Source: Desulfitobacterium chlororespirans DSM 11544 (GTDB lineage Bacteria > Bacillota > Desulfitobacteriia > Desulfitobacteriales > Desulfitobacteriaceae). Taken from it: a stretch of DNA of 37,855 nucleotides. Where the stretch lies: assembly GCF_900143285.1 (NCBI RefSeq), contig NZ_FRDN01000007.1:1-37855 (forward strand), in the 5' to 3' direction. Made by a program: the position numbers and the translations under genes. Under the pieces are notes generated by a model that was given only the letters and a program-made list of their open reading frames with translations, was not told the origin of the DNA and made no database searches. Numbering within the stretch: position 1 is the first letter of the stretch; every line of letters begins with the position of its first letter. Positions 1-8,001 of this stretch are shown in pieces.

Positions 1-70
<70 letters not shown>

Positions 71-378
71 ATTTATGAAGAACATTTGATTGCTCAAATT
101 TCTTACTCTTATTTGACGAGTCATTGGCTGTTCCTTGTTGTTTAGTTTTCAAAGACCATGGACGGTCTGGGTGTCGCTGTAGCCACGGACGGCGAGAAGC
201 GACCAAAGACCATCTTTGTTTTGCCGCTTTCAGCGACGAGATTCATCTTAACATTTTTGACGAGTTCCGTCAACTGTTATTTTTTCATCACATAATCTTT
301 CGATTAGTGACTAGTTACTGGCCGCCGCACTTAGTGGCGACATTTATAGACTTTACCAGAGTAATCAAACTTTGTCAA
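71..378 (-). promoter_or_regulatory. rRNA operon promoter and 16S leader
   Basis: On the minus strand a perfect -35 box TTGACA (373-378) is followed after 17 bases by a weaker -10 box TAAAGT (350-355). Upstream is an A/T-rich stretch that could act as an UP element. The leader of about 270 bases carries TCTTTGAAAACT (144-155), which resembles the boxA antitermination signal of Gram-positive rRNA leaders, and a small GC-rich hairpin near 321-340. There is no convincing gene in this stretch; the 93-residue plus-strand reading frame here is antisense to the leader. Confidence 0.75.
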
Positions 379-480
379 CCCCTTTTATCATGTTGTTTTT
401 TTTGAAAAATATGCATGGTTCATTATCTTTTTTATCTATGTTTAATTTGAGTCTGCCAATCGAATCTGAGCCTTAAAAGA

Positions 481-518
481 GAGTGCCGAAAAAGCTATTT
501 TAATAGCTTGCGGCACTC
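481..518 (-). terminator. Terminator hairpin at the end of the beta-oxidation operon
   Basis: GAGTGCCG (481-488) pairs perfectly with CGGCACTC (511-518), and an inner AAGCTATT/AATAGCTT pairing lengthens the stem. On the minus strand the hairpin is followed by TCTTTTAAGG, a short U-rich tail. It lies about 130 bases after the thiolase stop codon and before the rRNA promoter, so it probably ends the ten-gene catabolic operon. The bases between it and the thiolase gene (519-644) show nothing recognisable. Confidence 0.7.
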
Positions 519-644
519 CCTTACTTTCAGCAACTATAGAACAATCCATTCCAAACACTCTAAGCAAGACAAGTTGCATCCGACCATCATGGAAACCGCA
601 ATGTTAAGCAATACCATGCAGAGTCACGGTGCGCCGTTTCCCTA

Positions 645-1838
645 TCAGGAGACCTTAATGACCAGGGAAGCACCCGTGTCGCCGGCGGCGCATCCTGTGA
701 ACAAACCATAACCGCCTCCCAGCATTACCAGTTCTTCAACCATTTCAATAATGGTCCGGCCGGCCGTCGGCCCTTGAGGATGCCCATAAACCAGTGAGCA
801 GCCGTAGTTATTCATATTCATGACATCCAGACCCATTTGATTGGCCATAAACAAATCATTTCCTGTAAAAGGATTGTGAGATTTAATAGCTTTCAAGTCT
901 TTGGTTCCGATACCTACCTTGTCCAAAGCCATTTTTGAGGCAGGAACTACAGCTGCCGCCATATGAGCTTTCTCAGCACGGGCATAACCATAAGCAAGAA
1001 TTTGAATCTTGATGTTTTTATCCTTACTCAGTTCCCGGGCTTTATCTTGCGTTGTGACGATTAACCCGCAATTGCCATCAGCCGGATGGGTTTGGGCACC
1101 GAAGGAATGTACTCCTCCGGGAATAACCGCTTTCAACGGGGCTAAGGTCTCATAAGTTGAATCAGTGACACCATCGTCCCCTTCAAGGATGCCTGTTTTC
1201 TTTTTGCTGATTTTATATTCCACAGGGAACATATAGCGTTTTTGAAAAGCTCTGTCATTGGCCAAAGCATCATTATATTGTTCGTAACGTCTGGCTGTGA
1301 CCCGGTCCACATCCTCCTTGGTAATTCCGCCGGCTTTGGCCACCACATTTTCAGCCGTTTGGATCATTGCTGAGCCCGCCCAAGGATCGGCAGCAAAGTT
1401 GTCCATCATCCAACTTTCCTTAATGAGCTCACCACCGGGGCCCATGGGATTAGGCCAAAGGGTGAAGGGGCCATTGGAAGCCCGGTCGGCGAGCAGGCAA
1501 AATGAGGTGTCATAGAGACCGGTCTCAATACTGGAAGCCGCTTGGCTCAGGCATGTGGTGGAGGTTGAGCAGGCTTGGGTAATATGCAGGCCGGGAATAT
1601 CCGGAGCCCCCATCAGAGCAGCCGCCCATGGAGCCGCATAAAATGTATGCAATTGTCCAATGGTTTTCCCCAAAACCAAGTATTCAAAGATCTTCGGATC
1701 GATTCCTTTGGATGCAAACCATCGTTTAGCCGTAGCTGCCGCCAATTCAACGGAATGCTCGTTCTGAAGGACTCCCTGCCAACGGGCGAATGGGGTACTG
1801 TAATAACCACCATAAGGAATATAGGCTTTTGAATACAT
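645..1838 (-). CDS. Thiolase-family protein (acyl-CoA acyltransferase)
   Basis: A 397-residue thiolase, the likely last enzyme of the beta-oxidation operon, cleaving a 3-ketoacyl-CoA with CoA. The nucleophilic cysteine lies in QACSTSTTC (Cys90), the catalytic histidine in GHPQGPTAG (His353) and the second cysteine in TGCAAGDTG (Cys383), so the Cys-His-Cys set is complete. The usual NEAFA motif is replaced by HNPFT (321-325), which is closer to the His-containing version of SCP2-type thiolases than to classical acetyl-CoA acetyltransferases. TAGGAGG stands in front of the ATG. It follows the Fe-S membrane protein gene by 78 bases and precedes a terminator hairpin. Substrate chain length cannot be read from the sequence, and a synthase or non-catalytic role is possible. 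Confidence is high for the family and moderate for the reaction. Confidence 0.88.
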   Translation of the reverse strand: MYSKAYIPYGGYYSTPFARWQGVLQNEHSVELAAATAKRWFASKGIDPKIFEYLVLGKTIGQLHTFYAAPWAAALMGAPDIPGLHITQACSTSTTCLSQAASSIETGLYDTSFCLLADRASNGPFTLWPNPMGPGGELIKESWMMDNFAADPWAGSAMIQTAENVVAKAGGITKEDVDRVTARRYEQYNDALANDRAFQKRYMFPVEYKISKKKTGILEGDDGVTDSTYETLAPLKAVIPGGVHSFGAQTHPADGNCGLIVTTQDKARELSKDKNIKIQILAYGYARAEKAHMAAAVVPASKMALDKVGIGTKDLKAIKSHNPFTGNDLFMANQMGLDVMNMNNYGCSLVYGHPQGPTAGRTIIEMVEELVMLGGGYGLFTGCAAGDTGASLVIKVS

Positions 1839-1916
1839 AATAACAACCTCCTAATTATTAATGGTTAAATTAATTTAAATAGAGCTTCTTGGTCAGGACT
1901 TATACCTGCTGAGGAT

Positions 1917-4013
1917 TCAGGACATCTTCTCCACCAAAATTTCCGCAATATCCAAGGCCTTAACCCGCTCCCCTGCTTCTCGTGCAGCGACCCCATCGCT
2001 GATCATGGTCAAGCAGAAGGGACAGGCTGTGCCCACCCTATCTACCCCTAAGGCGATGGCCTCGTCAGTACGCATCATATTGATTCTTTCTCCTTCATGC
2101 TCCTCAATCCACATGCGACCGCCACCCGCTCCGCAGCAGAAGCTCTTTTCCTTGGCACGGGTCATTTCCAGAGGCTTAAGGCCAACCTTCTGCAATAATT
2201 GGCGGGGTGCCTGATAAATACTGTTATAACGTCCCAAATAGCAGGAATCGTGGTAAGTGATCCGGCGCTCATCTGCTCCCTCTATCCCCTGATTGAGCTG
2301 CAGACGTCCCGAACTGAGCAGATCATTCAGGTATTCCGTATGATGAACGACTTCAAAATCCCCTCCAAACTGGGGGTATTCGTGTTTTAGGCAGTTGAAA
2401 CAGTGGGGACATTGAGTAAGAATCTTCTTTACCCCATAGCCATTCAGCACCTCAATGTTCTCTTGAGCCAAGAAGTAGAAAAGGTACTCATTCCCCAAAC
2501 GGCGGGCCGAATCCCCACAGCATTTTTCTTCATTACCGAGGATGGCAAAATTGACCTGTGCTTTTCGCAGCAGCTTCACTATGGCTGCGGAAACCTTCTG
2601 ATTCCGCCCGTCAAAGGCTCCGGAACAGCCCGGGTAATAGAGGATTTCCGCCTCAGGGTTCTCGGCCAGGGTGGGAACATCCAAACTTTGTAGATAGTCG
2701 GCCCGGGCACTCCAGCCAATTCCCCATGGGTTGCCGTTATTTTCCATATTGCGGAAGGCCAGTTGGGCTTCCGGGGGAAAGCAACTTTCCATGAGAACCA
2801 GATTCCGACGCATGGCCACGGTTTTGTCCACATGTTCCACAAAGATCGGACACTGCTCCTCACAGGAACGACAAGTGGTACAATCCCAAATGTCATTTTC
2901 TGAAATCACCTGACCGATAAGCTCAGGCAGACCCAGTTCTTCTTCACTGGGCAAATTTTCCTGCCCAGTACTTCCTTGGACCGCTGCAGCGGTCTCCTGC
3001 AGGCCGGCTCCCCCTTCAACGGCCGTGGCCGGATGCTTCTTCCGATAGTTCTCATAGGCTTTGCCCACCTCTTCCATATGAACGCGCATATCCTGAATCA
3101 CCTGTTTGGGATTGAGGTGTTTGCCGCTCAAATAGGCGGGACAATGATCCTGGCAGCGCCCGCATTTCACACAGGCATCGGTGTTAAACAGGGTTTTCCA
3201 GCTGAATTCCCGCAGCTTGCTTTTGCCGTAAGTTTCGATGCTCTCATCTTCAAAATCGATGGGCTCCGGCACGCCTGGGGGACCATGATGGCGCAATGCC
3301 TGATTGGCCGGAGCCAACAGGATATGGGAGAGCTTGGAATAAGGAAAATAAGCGATCAAGGTAAAGGCCAGGATGGGATGAATCCACCAAATTATTTTGT
3401 GCAAGGATAACAGGGTCGCCTCACTAAAGAAGCTTGCCAACCAGGGAGCCATTATATAACCCATAAAGGCGTAAGTTGCCCAGGGATCCGGCTCGATAGC
3501 CATCCGGAGCCCTTGCACGATGAATCCGGTTACCAGAATCACCAGGATCAAGGCCAGAATGATGGCATCATCCCTGGTATTATCCAACCTTCGGGGGCGG
3601 ATAACATAACGCCGCCAAAGGGCCATAAGGATTCCCAGCAGAGCCAATAAGCCAAAAAGATTGGCCGTTACTTTAATAAAGAGATAAAGGGGTCCTCGGA
3701 AAATTTGCAGTCCAAAGTCTGCCTGGATAGCCACAATTAAGGTGGCAAAGAAAAGCAAGGCAAATCCCCAGAAGATCATGGCATGCATGAGACCCGGATA
3801 TCCTTCTTTGAGAATTCTTTTGTGCCCAAAACCGTAAATCAACACATCTTTAATCCCTTGCCACAGCCCCGGCCAACGCTTTTCAGGCTGTCCCATTTTC
3901 CAGAGACGATAACGCCGGTAATAGCCGTAGAAAAAAATTGCCAAAGTAATCACAGCCAGAGGATAAATGAGCCAATGCCCGTCAATATTCCAATAAAGTA
4001 CCCGCGTAGCTAT
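1917..4013 (-). CDS. Membrane Fe-S oxidoreductase, HdrD-like; probable ETF:menaquinone oxidoreductase
   Basis: From a GTG at 3953 the protein has 678 residues. It carries several membrane helices (about 1-15, 55-80, 92-118, 128-150, 185-205), with histidines that could bind haem as in NarI/HdrE-type proteins. Two 4Fe-4S motifs follow (Cys261/264/267/271 and Cys358/361/364/368), then two CCG domains (Cys443, Cys478-479, CPHC 515-518; and Cys571, CCG 606-608, CPFC 644-647). It follows etfBA directly, and proteins of this type are thought to pass electrons from ETF to menaquinone. The GTG has no ribosome binding site. The frame stays open upstream to an ATA codon at 4013, 13 bases after AGGAG, and the added stretch (ATRVLYWNIDGHW) resembles the start of homologues as I remember them. 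I therefore give the longer form of 698 residues, with low certainty about the start. Confidence 0.85.
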   Translation of the reverse strand: MATRVLYWNIDGHWLIYPLAVITLAIFFYGYYRRYRLWKMGQPEKRWPGLWQGIKDVLIYGFGHKRILKEGYPGLMHAMIFWGFALLFFATLIVAIQADFGLQIFRGPLYLFIKVTANLFGLLALLGILMALWRRYVIRPRRLDNTRDDAIILALILVILVTGFIVQGLRMAIEPDPWATYAFMGYIMAPWLASFFSEATLLSLHKIIWWIHPILAFTLIAYFPYSKLSHILLAPANQALRHHGPPGVPEPIDFEDESIETYGKSKLREFSWKTLFNTDACVKCGRCQDHCPAYLSGKHLNPKQVIQDMRVHMEEVGKAYENYRKKHPATAVEGGAGLQETAAAVQGSTGQENLPSEEELGLPELIGQVISENDIWDCTTCRSCEEQCPIFVEHVDKTVAMRRNLVLMESCFPPEAQLAFRNMENNGNPWGIGWSARADYLQSLDVPTLAENPEAEILYYPGCSGAFDGRNQKVSAAIVKLLRKAQVNFAILGNEEKCCGDSARRLGNEYLFYFLAQENIEVLNGYGVKKILTQCPHCFNCLKHEYPQFGGDFEVVHHTEYLNDLLSSGRLQLNQGIEGADERRITYHDSCYLGRYNSIYQAPRQLLQKVGLKPLEMTRAKEKSFCCGAGGGRMWIEEHEGERINMMRTDEAIALGVDRVGTACPFCLTMISDGVAAREAGERVKALDIAEILVEKMS

Positions 4014-4046
4014 TTGAGATCCCCCTCTCCTTTTCCACCTGTCTCT

Positions 4047-5036
4047 TTAGGCGCTGACCAGCTTTTTGAATTCTTCTGTAAGCAGCGGAACCACCTCGAA
4101 CAAATCCCCTACAATACCATAATCGGCCACGCTGAAAATTGGGGCTTCCGGGTCTTTATTGATGGCAACAATAAACTTGGCTGCCCCCATACCGGCTATG
4201 TGCTGAATCGCTCCGCTGATCCCGCAGGCCACATACAAGGTAGGGGCGACAATGCTCCCCGTCTGTCCGACCTGGAACTGGTTATCGATCCAACCGGAAT
4301 CCACGGCTGCTCGCGAAGCTCCTACCGCTCCCCCTATCACATCGGCTAACTCTTCAAGGATGGCGAAGTTTTCTTTGGCTTTCATCCCCCGGCCACCAGA
4401 GACCACAAAATCCGCTTCAGTTAGTGCCGGACGGCTGGTGACCAAAAGAGCCACATTCTTCAAAAGAACCTGAAGATCTTCTGGATCGACAGTTACCGTC
4501 GCGTCAATGACCTCGGACTGCCTGGAAGGAGCCGGTTCCGCCACTGGGAAAGATTTGGCCCTTACCGTAGCAAGGCTTGGTCTGGTCACGATCTCGACAA
4601 AGCTATGGGCACTGCCCGTATAAACAGGGCGTTTATAGATCAGGAACTTTTCCGGATCCACTTCAATGTCGATGGCGTCTGAAGCAAGACCCACTCCCAG
4701 ACGTTGGGCAAGGCGGGGAGCCAAGTCTTTTCCAACTGCTGTATAGCCTAAAAGAAAAGCCTGAGGCTCTTTTTCCCGAATAAGCTTAGTCAGTGCGGAA
4801 GTATAGGCACCGGTGGTGTACTGAGCCAATTGTGGGGAGTCCAGCAAGTAGACCTGGTCAACTCCATAGGCAGCGGCTTCCTGGGCTAAAGGGGAGGTCC
4901 CTTCCCCGGCAATGACCGCTATTAGAGGCTCTCCCGTCTGGTCGGCAATTTTCCGTCCTTGACTTAATAGTTCCAAGGATATTTTGCGAATTTTTCCGGC
5001 AGCATGTTCGACAAATATCCAGATTCCCTTCGGCAT
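4047..5036 (-). CDS. etfA: Electron transfer flavoprotein, alpha subunit
   Basis: A 329-residue EtfA, the normal length for the family. With EtfB it forms the soluble flavoprotein that takes electrons from the acyl-CoA dehydrogenase encoded in the same operon. The C-terminal FAD-binding domain shows the expected run QTGSIVAP (258-265), CGISGAIQH (271-279) and INKDP (293-297). The reading frame is open for another 60 codons upstream, but those overlap etfB. The true start is the ATG at 5036, preceded by AAGGAG at suitable spacing and giving the conserved N-terminus MPKGIWIFVEH. It lies 34 bases after etfB and is followed by the HdrD-like Fe-S protein. Whether this ETF bifurcates electrons cannot be decided by eye. 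Confidence 0.95.
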   Translation of the reverse strand: MPKGIWIFVEHAAGKIRKISLELLSQGRKIADQTGEPLIAVIAGEGTSPLAQEAAAYGVDQVYLLDSPQLAQYTTGAYTSALTKLIREKEPQAFLLGYTAVGKDLAPRLAQRLGVGLASDAIDIEVDPEKFLIYKRPVYTGSAHSFVEIVTRPSLATVRAKSFPVAEPAPSRQSEVIDATVTVDPEDLQVLLKNVALLVTSRPALTEADFVVSGGRGMKAKENFAILEELADVIGGAVGASRAAVDSGWIDNQFQVGQTGSIVAPTLYVACGISGAIQHIAGMGAAKFIVAINKDPEAPIFSVADYGIVGDLFEVVPLLTEEFKKLVSA

Positions 5037-5070
5037 ACGACTCGCTCCTTTACAGTGTTTCCTCATCTGA

Positions 5071-5844
5071 TTAGAGAACTTTAGCTTCCTCGCGGAGCAG
5101 GCGTGCCAATTCACGAGTGGATTCTGCTGCTTCACCAGGAAGTATTCTGCCGCCTTTTCTCGGGGCAGGCAAAGTATAGTGAGTAACCTTTGCCTGCAGC
5201 GCCAAGTCGGGGGCACTCAGTCCTAAATCCCTTAGTTTAACGGTGGTCAATGGTTTTTTCTTCGCTTTCATAATTCCGGCGACGGATGGATAACGAACTT
5301 CATTGATCCCTTGAACTACGGTTATGACTGCGGGAAGTGTGACCTCAAGGGTTGCCAGTCCGCCGTCGATAACCCGCAGGGCTGTTGCCTGACTGCCGTT
5401 AATATCCAATTTAGTGACACTGCTGATGGAAGGAAGCCCCAATTTTTCAGCCATACGCACTGCAACCTGAGCCGAACCCATATCTGTGTCCATAACTCCT
5501 GTTAAAATGAGGTCATAAGGGAGGGACTCCACCGCTTTGGCCAGTATAGCGGCGACTATGCCCTCATCCACCTCCCCCAGGGCAGGGTCCTTAATGTGAA
5601 TCGCTTGATCGGCACCCATAGCTAAGGCGCCGCGAATGGCCGCCGTAGCTTCTTCTCCTCCAAGGGTGACCACGGTTACTTCACCGCCAAATTTCTCCTT
5701 CATCCGGAGAGCCTCTTCAATGGCATACTCATCTAAAGGATTGATAACCAGAGTGACCCCATTGGTGTCTACTTTGCCATCGCTGTTCAAAACTATTTTC
5801 GCTTCTGTATCAATCGTTTGCTTAACGCATACCACAATGTTCAT
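5071..5844 (-). CDS. etfB: Electron transfer flavoprotein, beta subunit
   Basis: A 257-residue EtfB, full length for the family, starting MNIVVCVKQTIDTE as typical members do. The conserved central part is clear (AMGADQAIHI near residue 76, then TGVMDTDMGSAQV near 115), the region that binds AMP or a second FAD. AAGGAGG lies in front of the ATG. The gene sits between enoyl-CoA hydratase (20 bases) and etfA (34 bases), so the subunits should be made together as part of the beta-oxidation operon. The expected role is electron transfer from acyl-CoA dehydrogenase towards the membrane Fe-S protein. Confidence 0.95.
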   Translation of the reverse strand: MNIVVCVKQTIDTEAKIVLNSDGKVDTNGVTLVINPLDEYAIEEALRMKEKFGGEVTVVTLGGEEATAAIRGALAMGADQAIHIKDPALGEVDEGIVAAILAKAVESLPYDLILTGVMDTDMGSAQVAVRMAEKLGLPSISSVTKLDINGSQATALRVIDGGLATLEVTLPAVITVVQGINEVRYPSVAGIMKAKKKPLTTVKLRDLGLSAPDLALQAKVTHYTLPAPRKGGRILPGEAAESTRELARLLREEAKVL

Positions 5845-5864
5845 AGGGTATCCTCCTTATGGGG

Positions 5865-6647
5865 CTAACGATTTTTAAACACCGCTTCACGTTTATTGAT
5901 GAAGGCATCGAGACCTTCCCGGAGATCCTCCGTCTCAAAAACCTTTTCTACATAGTTCATTTCCATTTCCAGGGCATCCACTAAACTGAGTTCCATGCCT
6001 TTATTGATTAACAGCTTATCGTAACCCATGGCGATACCGGCCCCTTTAGCCAACTTCTCAGCTAGTTTAAGAGCTTCATTCAAAGATTCACCGGCGGGGA
6101 CAACTTCATTGACTAAGCCGATTCTAAGGGCCTCATCCGCTTTGACAATTTTTCCACTGAATAAAAGTTCTTTCGCTTTCGCCGGTCCCACCAGCCGTGC
6201 CAGTCTTTGGGTGCCCCCAAGTCCCGGAAGCAGACCGAGCAGAACTTCTGTAAGGCCCAGCTTGGCCTTTTCATCCGCTATTCTGATATCACAAGCTAAA
6301 GCCAGTTCAAGCCCCCCGCCTAAGGCAAGGCCATTGACAGCACAGATCACGGGTCTGGGGGTATTCTCCAAATAGGAGAGCATTTCTTTGTAGATGGTGG
6401 CATTTTCCCGGGGACCTTCTTTAAACTGATTGGGAAAATCTTTAATGTCCGCACCGGCCACAAAGCACTTAGATCCCATTCCGGTAATGACTATGACTCT
6501 AATCTCCGTGTTCTCTTCCACTTCATTTAAGGTTTCTTTCAATTGTCCTCTTACTTCTAAGGTCAGAGCATTGACGGGCGGATTATTGATTGTAATAACC
6601 CCCACTCCATTACAAACGGTAAGCTCGACCACTCTATTTTCCGGCAT
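5865..6647 (-). CDS. Enoyl-CoA hydratase/isomerase (crotonase family)
   Basis: A 260-residue crotonase, the usual length. It should add water to a 2-enoyl-CoA, the second step of beta-oxidation. The oxyanion-hole segments AGADIKDF (64-71) and NGLALGGG (105-112) are present. Both catalytic glutamates of true hydratases are in place: Glu134 in LTEVLLG, and Glu160 in AKELLFSG. This favours a hydratase over an isomerase or a dehalogenase-type crotonase. GGGGAGG precedes the ATG. It lies between the TIGR04076 gene and etfB with gaps of 25 and 20 bases. The acyl group it accepts is unknown. Confidence 0.93.
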   Translation of the reverse strand: MPENRVVELTVCNGVGVITINNPPVNALTLEVRGQLKETLNEVEENTEIRVIVITGMGSKCFVAGADIKDFPNQFKEGPRENATIYKEMLSYLENTPRPVICAVNGLALGGGLELALACDIRIADEKAKLGLTEVLLGLLPGLGGTQRLARLVGPAKAKELLFSGKIVKADEALRIGLVNEVVPAGESLNEALKLAEKLAKGAGIAMGYDKLLINKGMELSLVDALEMEMNYVEKVFETEDLREGLDAFINKREAVFKNR

Positions 6648-6672
6648 AACAACATTCCTCCCCTTATAAGAT

Positions 6673-6933
6673 TCAATTCCGCCGCAAGGAAAAGACCACC
6701 GTATTGGCAGGATCAGGGCATTGCAGCTCCCTAAGCTGGTTAATCCAGTCCTTGTCTTCTGTTTCCCTGCCGAAGGCAGTCAGGTAAGGAATGAAGCTGC
6801 TCAACGCATATAGGCAAAGGGGGCTGCCTTCACAGGAGGTGATATTGGGTTCAGAATAAATCACCTTATCCCCTTCCTTATATCCTGCCGCACAATGCCT
6901 TTTTATGCTTTTTACGTTCATTTCTACCTTCAT
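6673..6933 (-). CDS. Small TIGR04076-family protein of unknown function
   Basis: An 86-residue protein matching, from memory, the TIGR04076 family: an N-terminal RHCAAGYKEGDK segment, a central Leu-Tyr-Ala-Leu helix, and a C-terminal CPDPANTVVF signature. It has four cysteines (14, 34, 40, 72), the first and last in conserved positions, so metal or Fe-S binding is conceivable but unproven. No signal peptide or membrane helix is visible. AGAGGAG precedes the ATG. It is embedded in the beta-oxidation operon, 25 bases before the enoyl-CoA hydratase gene and 127 after 3-hydroxyacyl-CoA dehydrogenase, which suggests an accessory role in acyl-CoA or redox metabolism. The biochemical function is unknown. 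Confidence 0.8.
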   Translation of the reverse strand: MKVEMNVKSIKRHCAAGYKEGDKVIYSEPNITSCEGSPLCLYALSSFIPYLTAFGRETEDKDWINQLRELQCPDPANTVVFSLRRN

Positions 6934-6999
6934 CTTGTTCTCCTCTTGTCAACATTGATTTCTTCTCGCTATAAAATGTACTTGTCCTGGAACACCTCT

Positions 7000-7031
7000 G
7001 CTGTAGATGGAGCTTAATCTCCATCTGCAGC
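7000..7031 (-). other. Intercistronic hairpin between hbd and the TIGR04076 gene
   Basis: GCTGTAGATGGAG (7000-7012) pairs with CTCCATCTGCAGC (7019-7031), giving a 13-base-pair stem with a single mismatch and a six-base loop. On the minus strand no U-run follows, so it is not a standard terminator. It lies 30 bases after the stop codon of the dehydrogenase gene, where it could protect or process the mRNA and so set different levels for the genes on either side. Confidence 0.5.
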
Positions 7032-7060
7032 AAGGGTACGGATTTCCAGAGAACTATTTC

Positions 7061-7918
7061 TTATTTGTCATAATCGTACCAGCCGGCGCCGGTCTTTTTG
7101 CCCAGGCGTCCGGCCCGGACAATGTTCTTGAGCAATTGGGGCGCATTCCATTTCATATCTTTGTATTCTTCAACGAAATAATCGGAGACGTGGACAGAAA
7201 TTTCTACGCCGGTGAAGTCCATGAGTTCAAAAGGGCCCATGGGGTAATTCAGACCAAGCTTGACGGCGGTATCAATGTCCTCGATAGAGGCGATTCCTTC
7301 CTCGGCGATGCGAACCGCCTCCAGAAATTGGGGCATCATGATCCGGTTGACGATAAAGCCCGGAGTATCCTTCTTCACTTCAACGGGGGTTTTCCCCATG
7401 GCCCTGGAAACATCGGATACTCTAGCCACCGTCTCATCGCTGGTGTAATAACCGCGGATGACTTCGACCAAACGCATAATCAGGGGCGGATTAAAGAAGT
7501 GCATACCCACGACCCGATCCGGGCGGGAGGTGGCTGCTGCTAAAGTGGTGATGGACATGGAGGAGGTATTGGAGGCAATGATCGTTTCCGGGCCGCAAAT
7601 CTGATCCAATTTCTGAAAGGCCGTCTTTTTTATATCCATGTCTTCGAAAATCGCCTCAATGACCAAAGGAACCGACGCTAGATCCTCCATATTGGTGGTA
7701 GTGGTGATGCGCTGCAAAGCGGCGTCTTTTTCTTCAACCGTCATTTTTTGCTTAGCCACACTCTTATCCAGAAAACCGGCAATGCGCTGGACGGCCCCGT
7801 GGACGAACCGCTGCTCAACATCGCAAAGAATCACATCCAAGCCCTTCACCGCTGCCAGGTGGGCAATCCCGCCACCCATAGAACCTGCTCCCAAAACCCC
7901 TATCTTTGTCATTGTCAT
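7061..7918 (-). CDS. 3-hydroxyacyl-CoA (3-hydroxybutyryl-CoA) dehydrogenase
   Basis: A 285-residue NAD-dependent dehydrogenase of the length typical of clostridial Hbd/PaaH enzymes. It oxidises 3-hydroxyacyl-CoA to 3-ketoacyl-CoA, or the reverse. The N-terminal Rossmann motif GAGSMGGGIA (10-19) is intact. The catalytic pair is visible as His140 in GMHFFNPP and Glu152 in LVEVIRG, with Ser/Asn residues in ASNTSS (115-120). GAGGAGG lies nine bases before the ATG. The gene sits between acyl-CoA dehydrogenase (83 bases) and the TIGR04076 gene, and enoyl-CoA hydratase and thiolase follow further downstream, so all the beta-oxidation activities are encoded by separate genes rather than a fused FadB. 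Confidence 0.93.
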   Translation of the reverse strand: MTMTKIGVLGAGSMGGGIAHLAAVKGLDVILCDVEQRFVHGAVQRIAGFLDKSVAKQKMTVEEKDAALQRITTTTNMEDLASVPLVIEAIFEDMDIKKTAFQKLDQICGPETIIASNTSSMSITTLAAATSRPDRVVGMHFFNPPLIMRLVEVIRGYYTSDETVARVSDVSRAMGKTPVEVKKDTPGFIVNRIMMPQFLEAVRIAEEGIASIEDIDTAVKLGLNYPMGPFELMDFTGVEISVHVSDYFVEEYKDMKWNAPQLLKNIVRAGRLGKKTGAGWYDYDK

Positions 7919-8001
7919 TTTAATATTACCTCCTCTTTTTTATTTCCAATAGAACGAGACTTCGTTCAGCGGAATACTCTGCTTCCATAGCAAGTAGTCC
8001 C

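Noticed and set aside
124-405. 93-codon plus-strand frame in the rRNA leader region
   Set aside because: It is antisense to the 16S leader and promoter, has no ribosome binding site and no recognisable protein features.
6946-6960. TTGACA before the TIGR04076 gene as an internal promoter
   Set aside because: It overlaps the ribosome binding site region, and no -10 box at suitable distance lies before the start codon.
7952-7967. GAACGA/TCGTTC hairpin upstream of the 3-hydroxyacyl-CoA dehydrogenase gene
   Set aside because: A six-pair stem without a U-run; too short to separate from chance.
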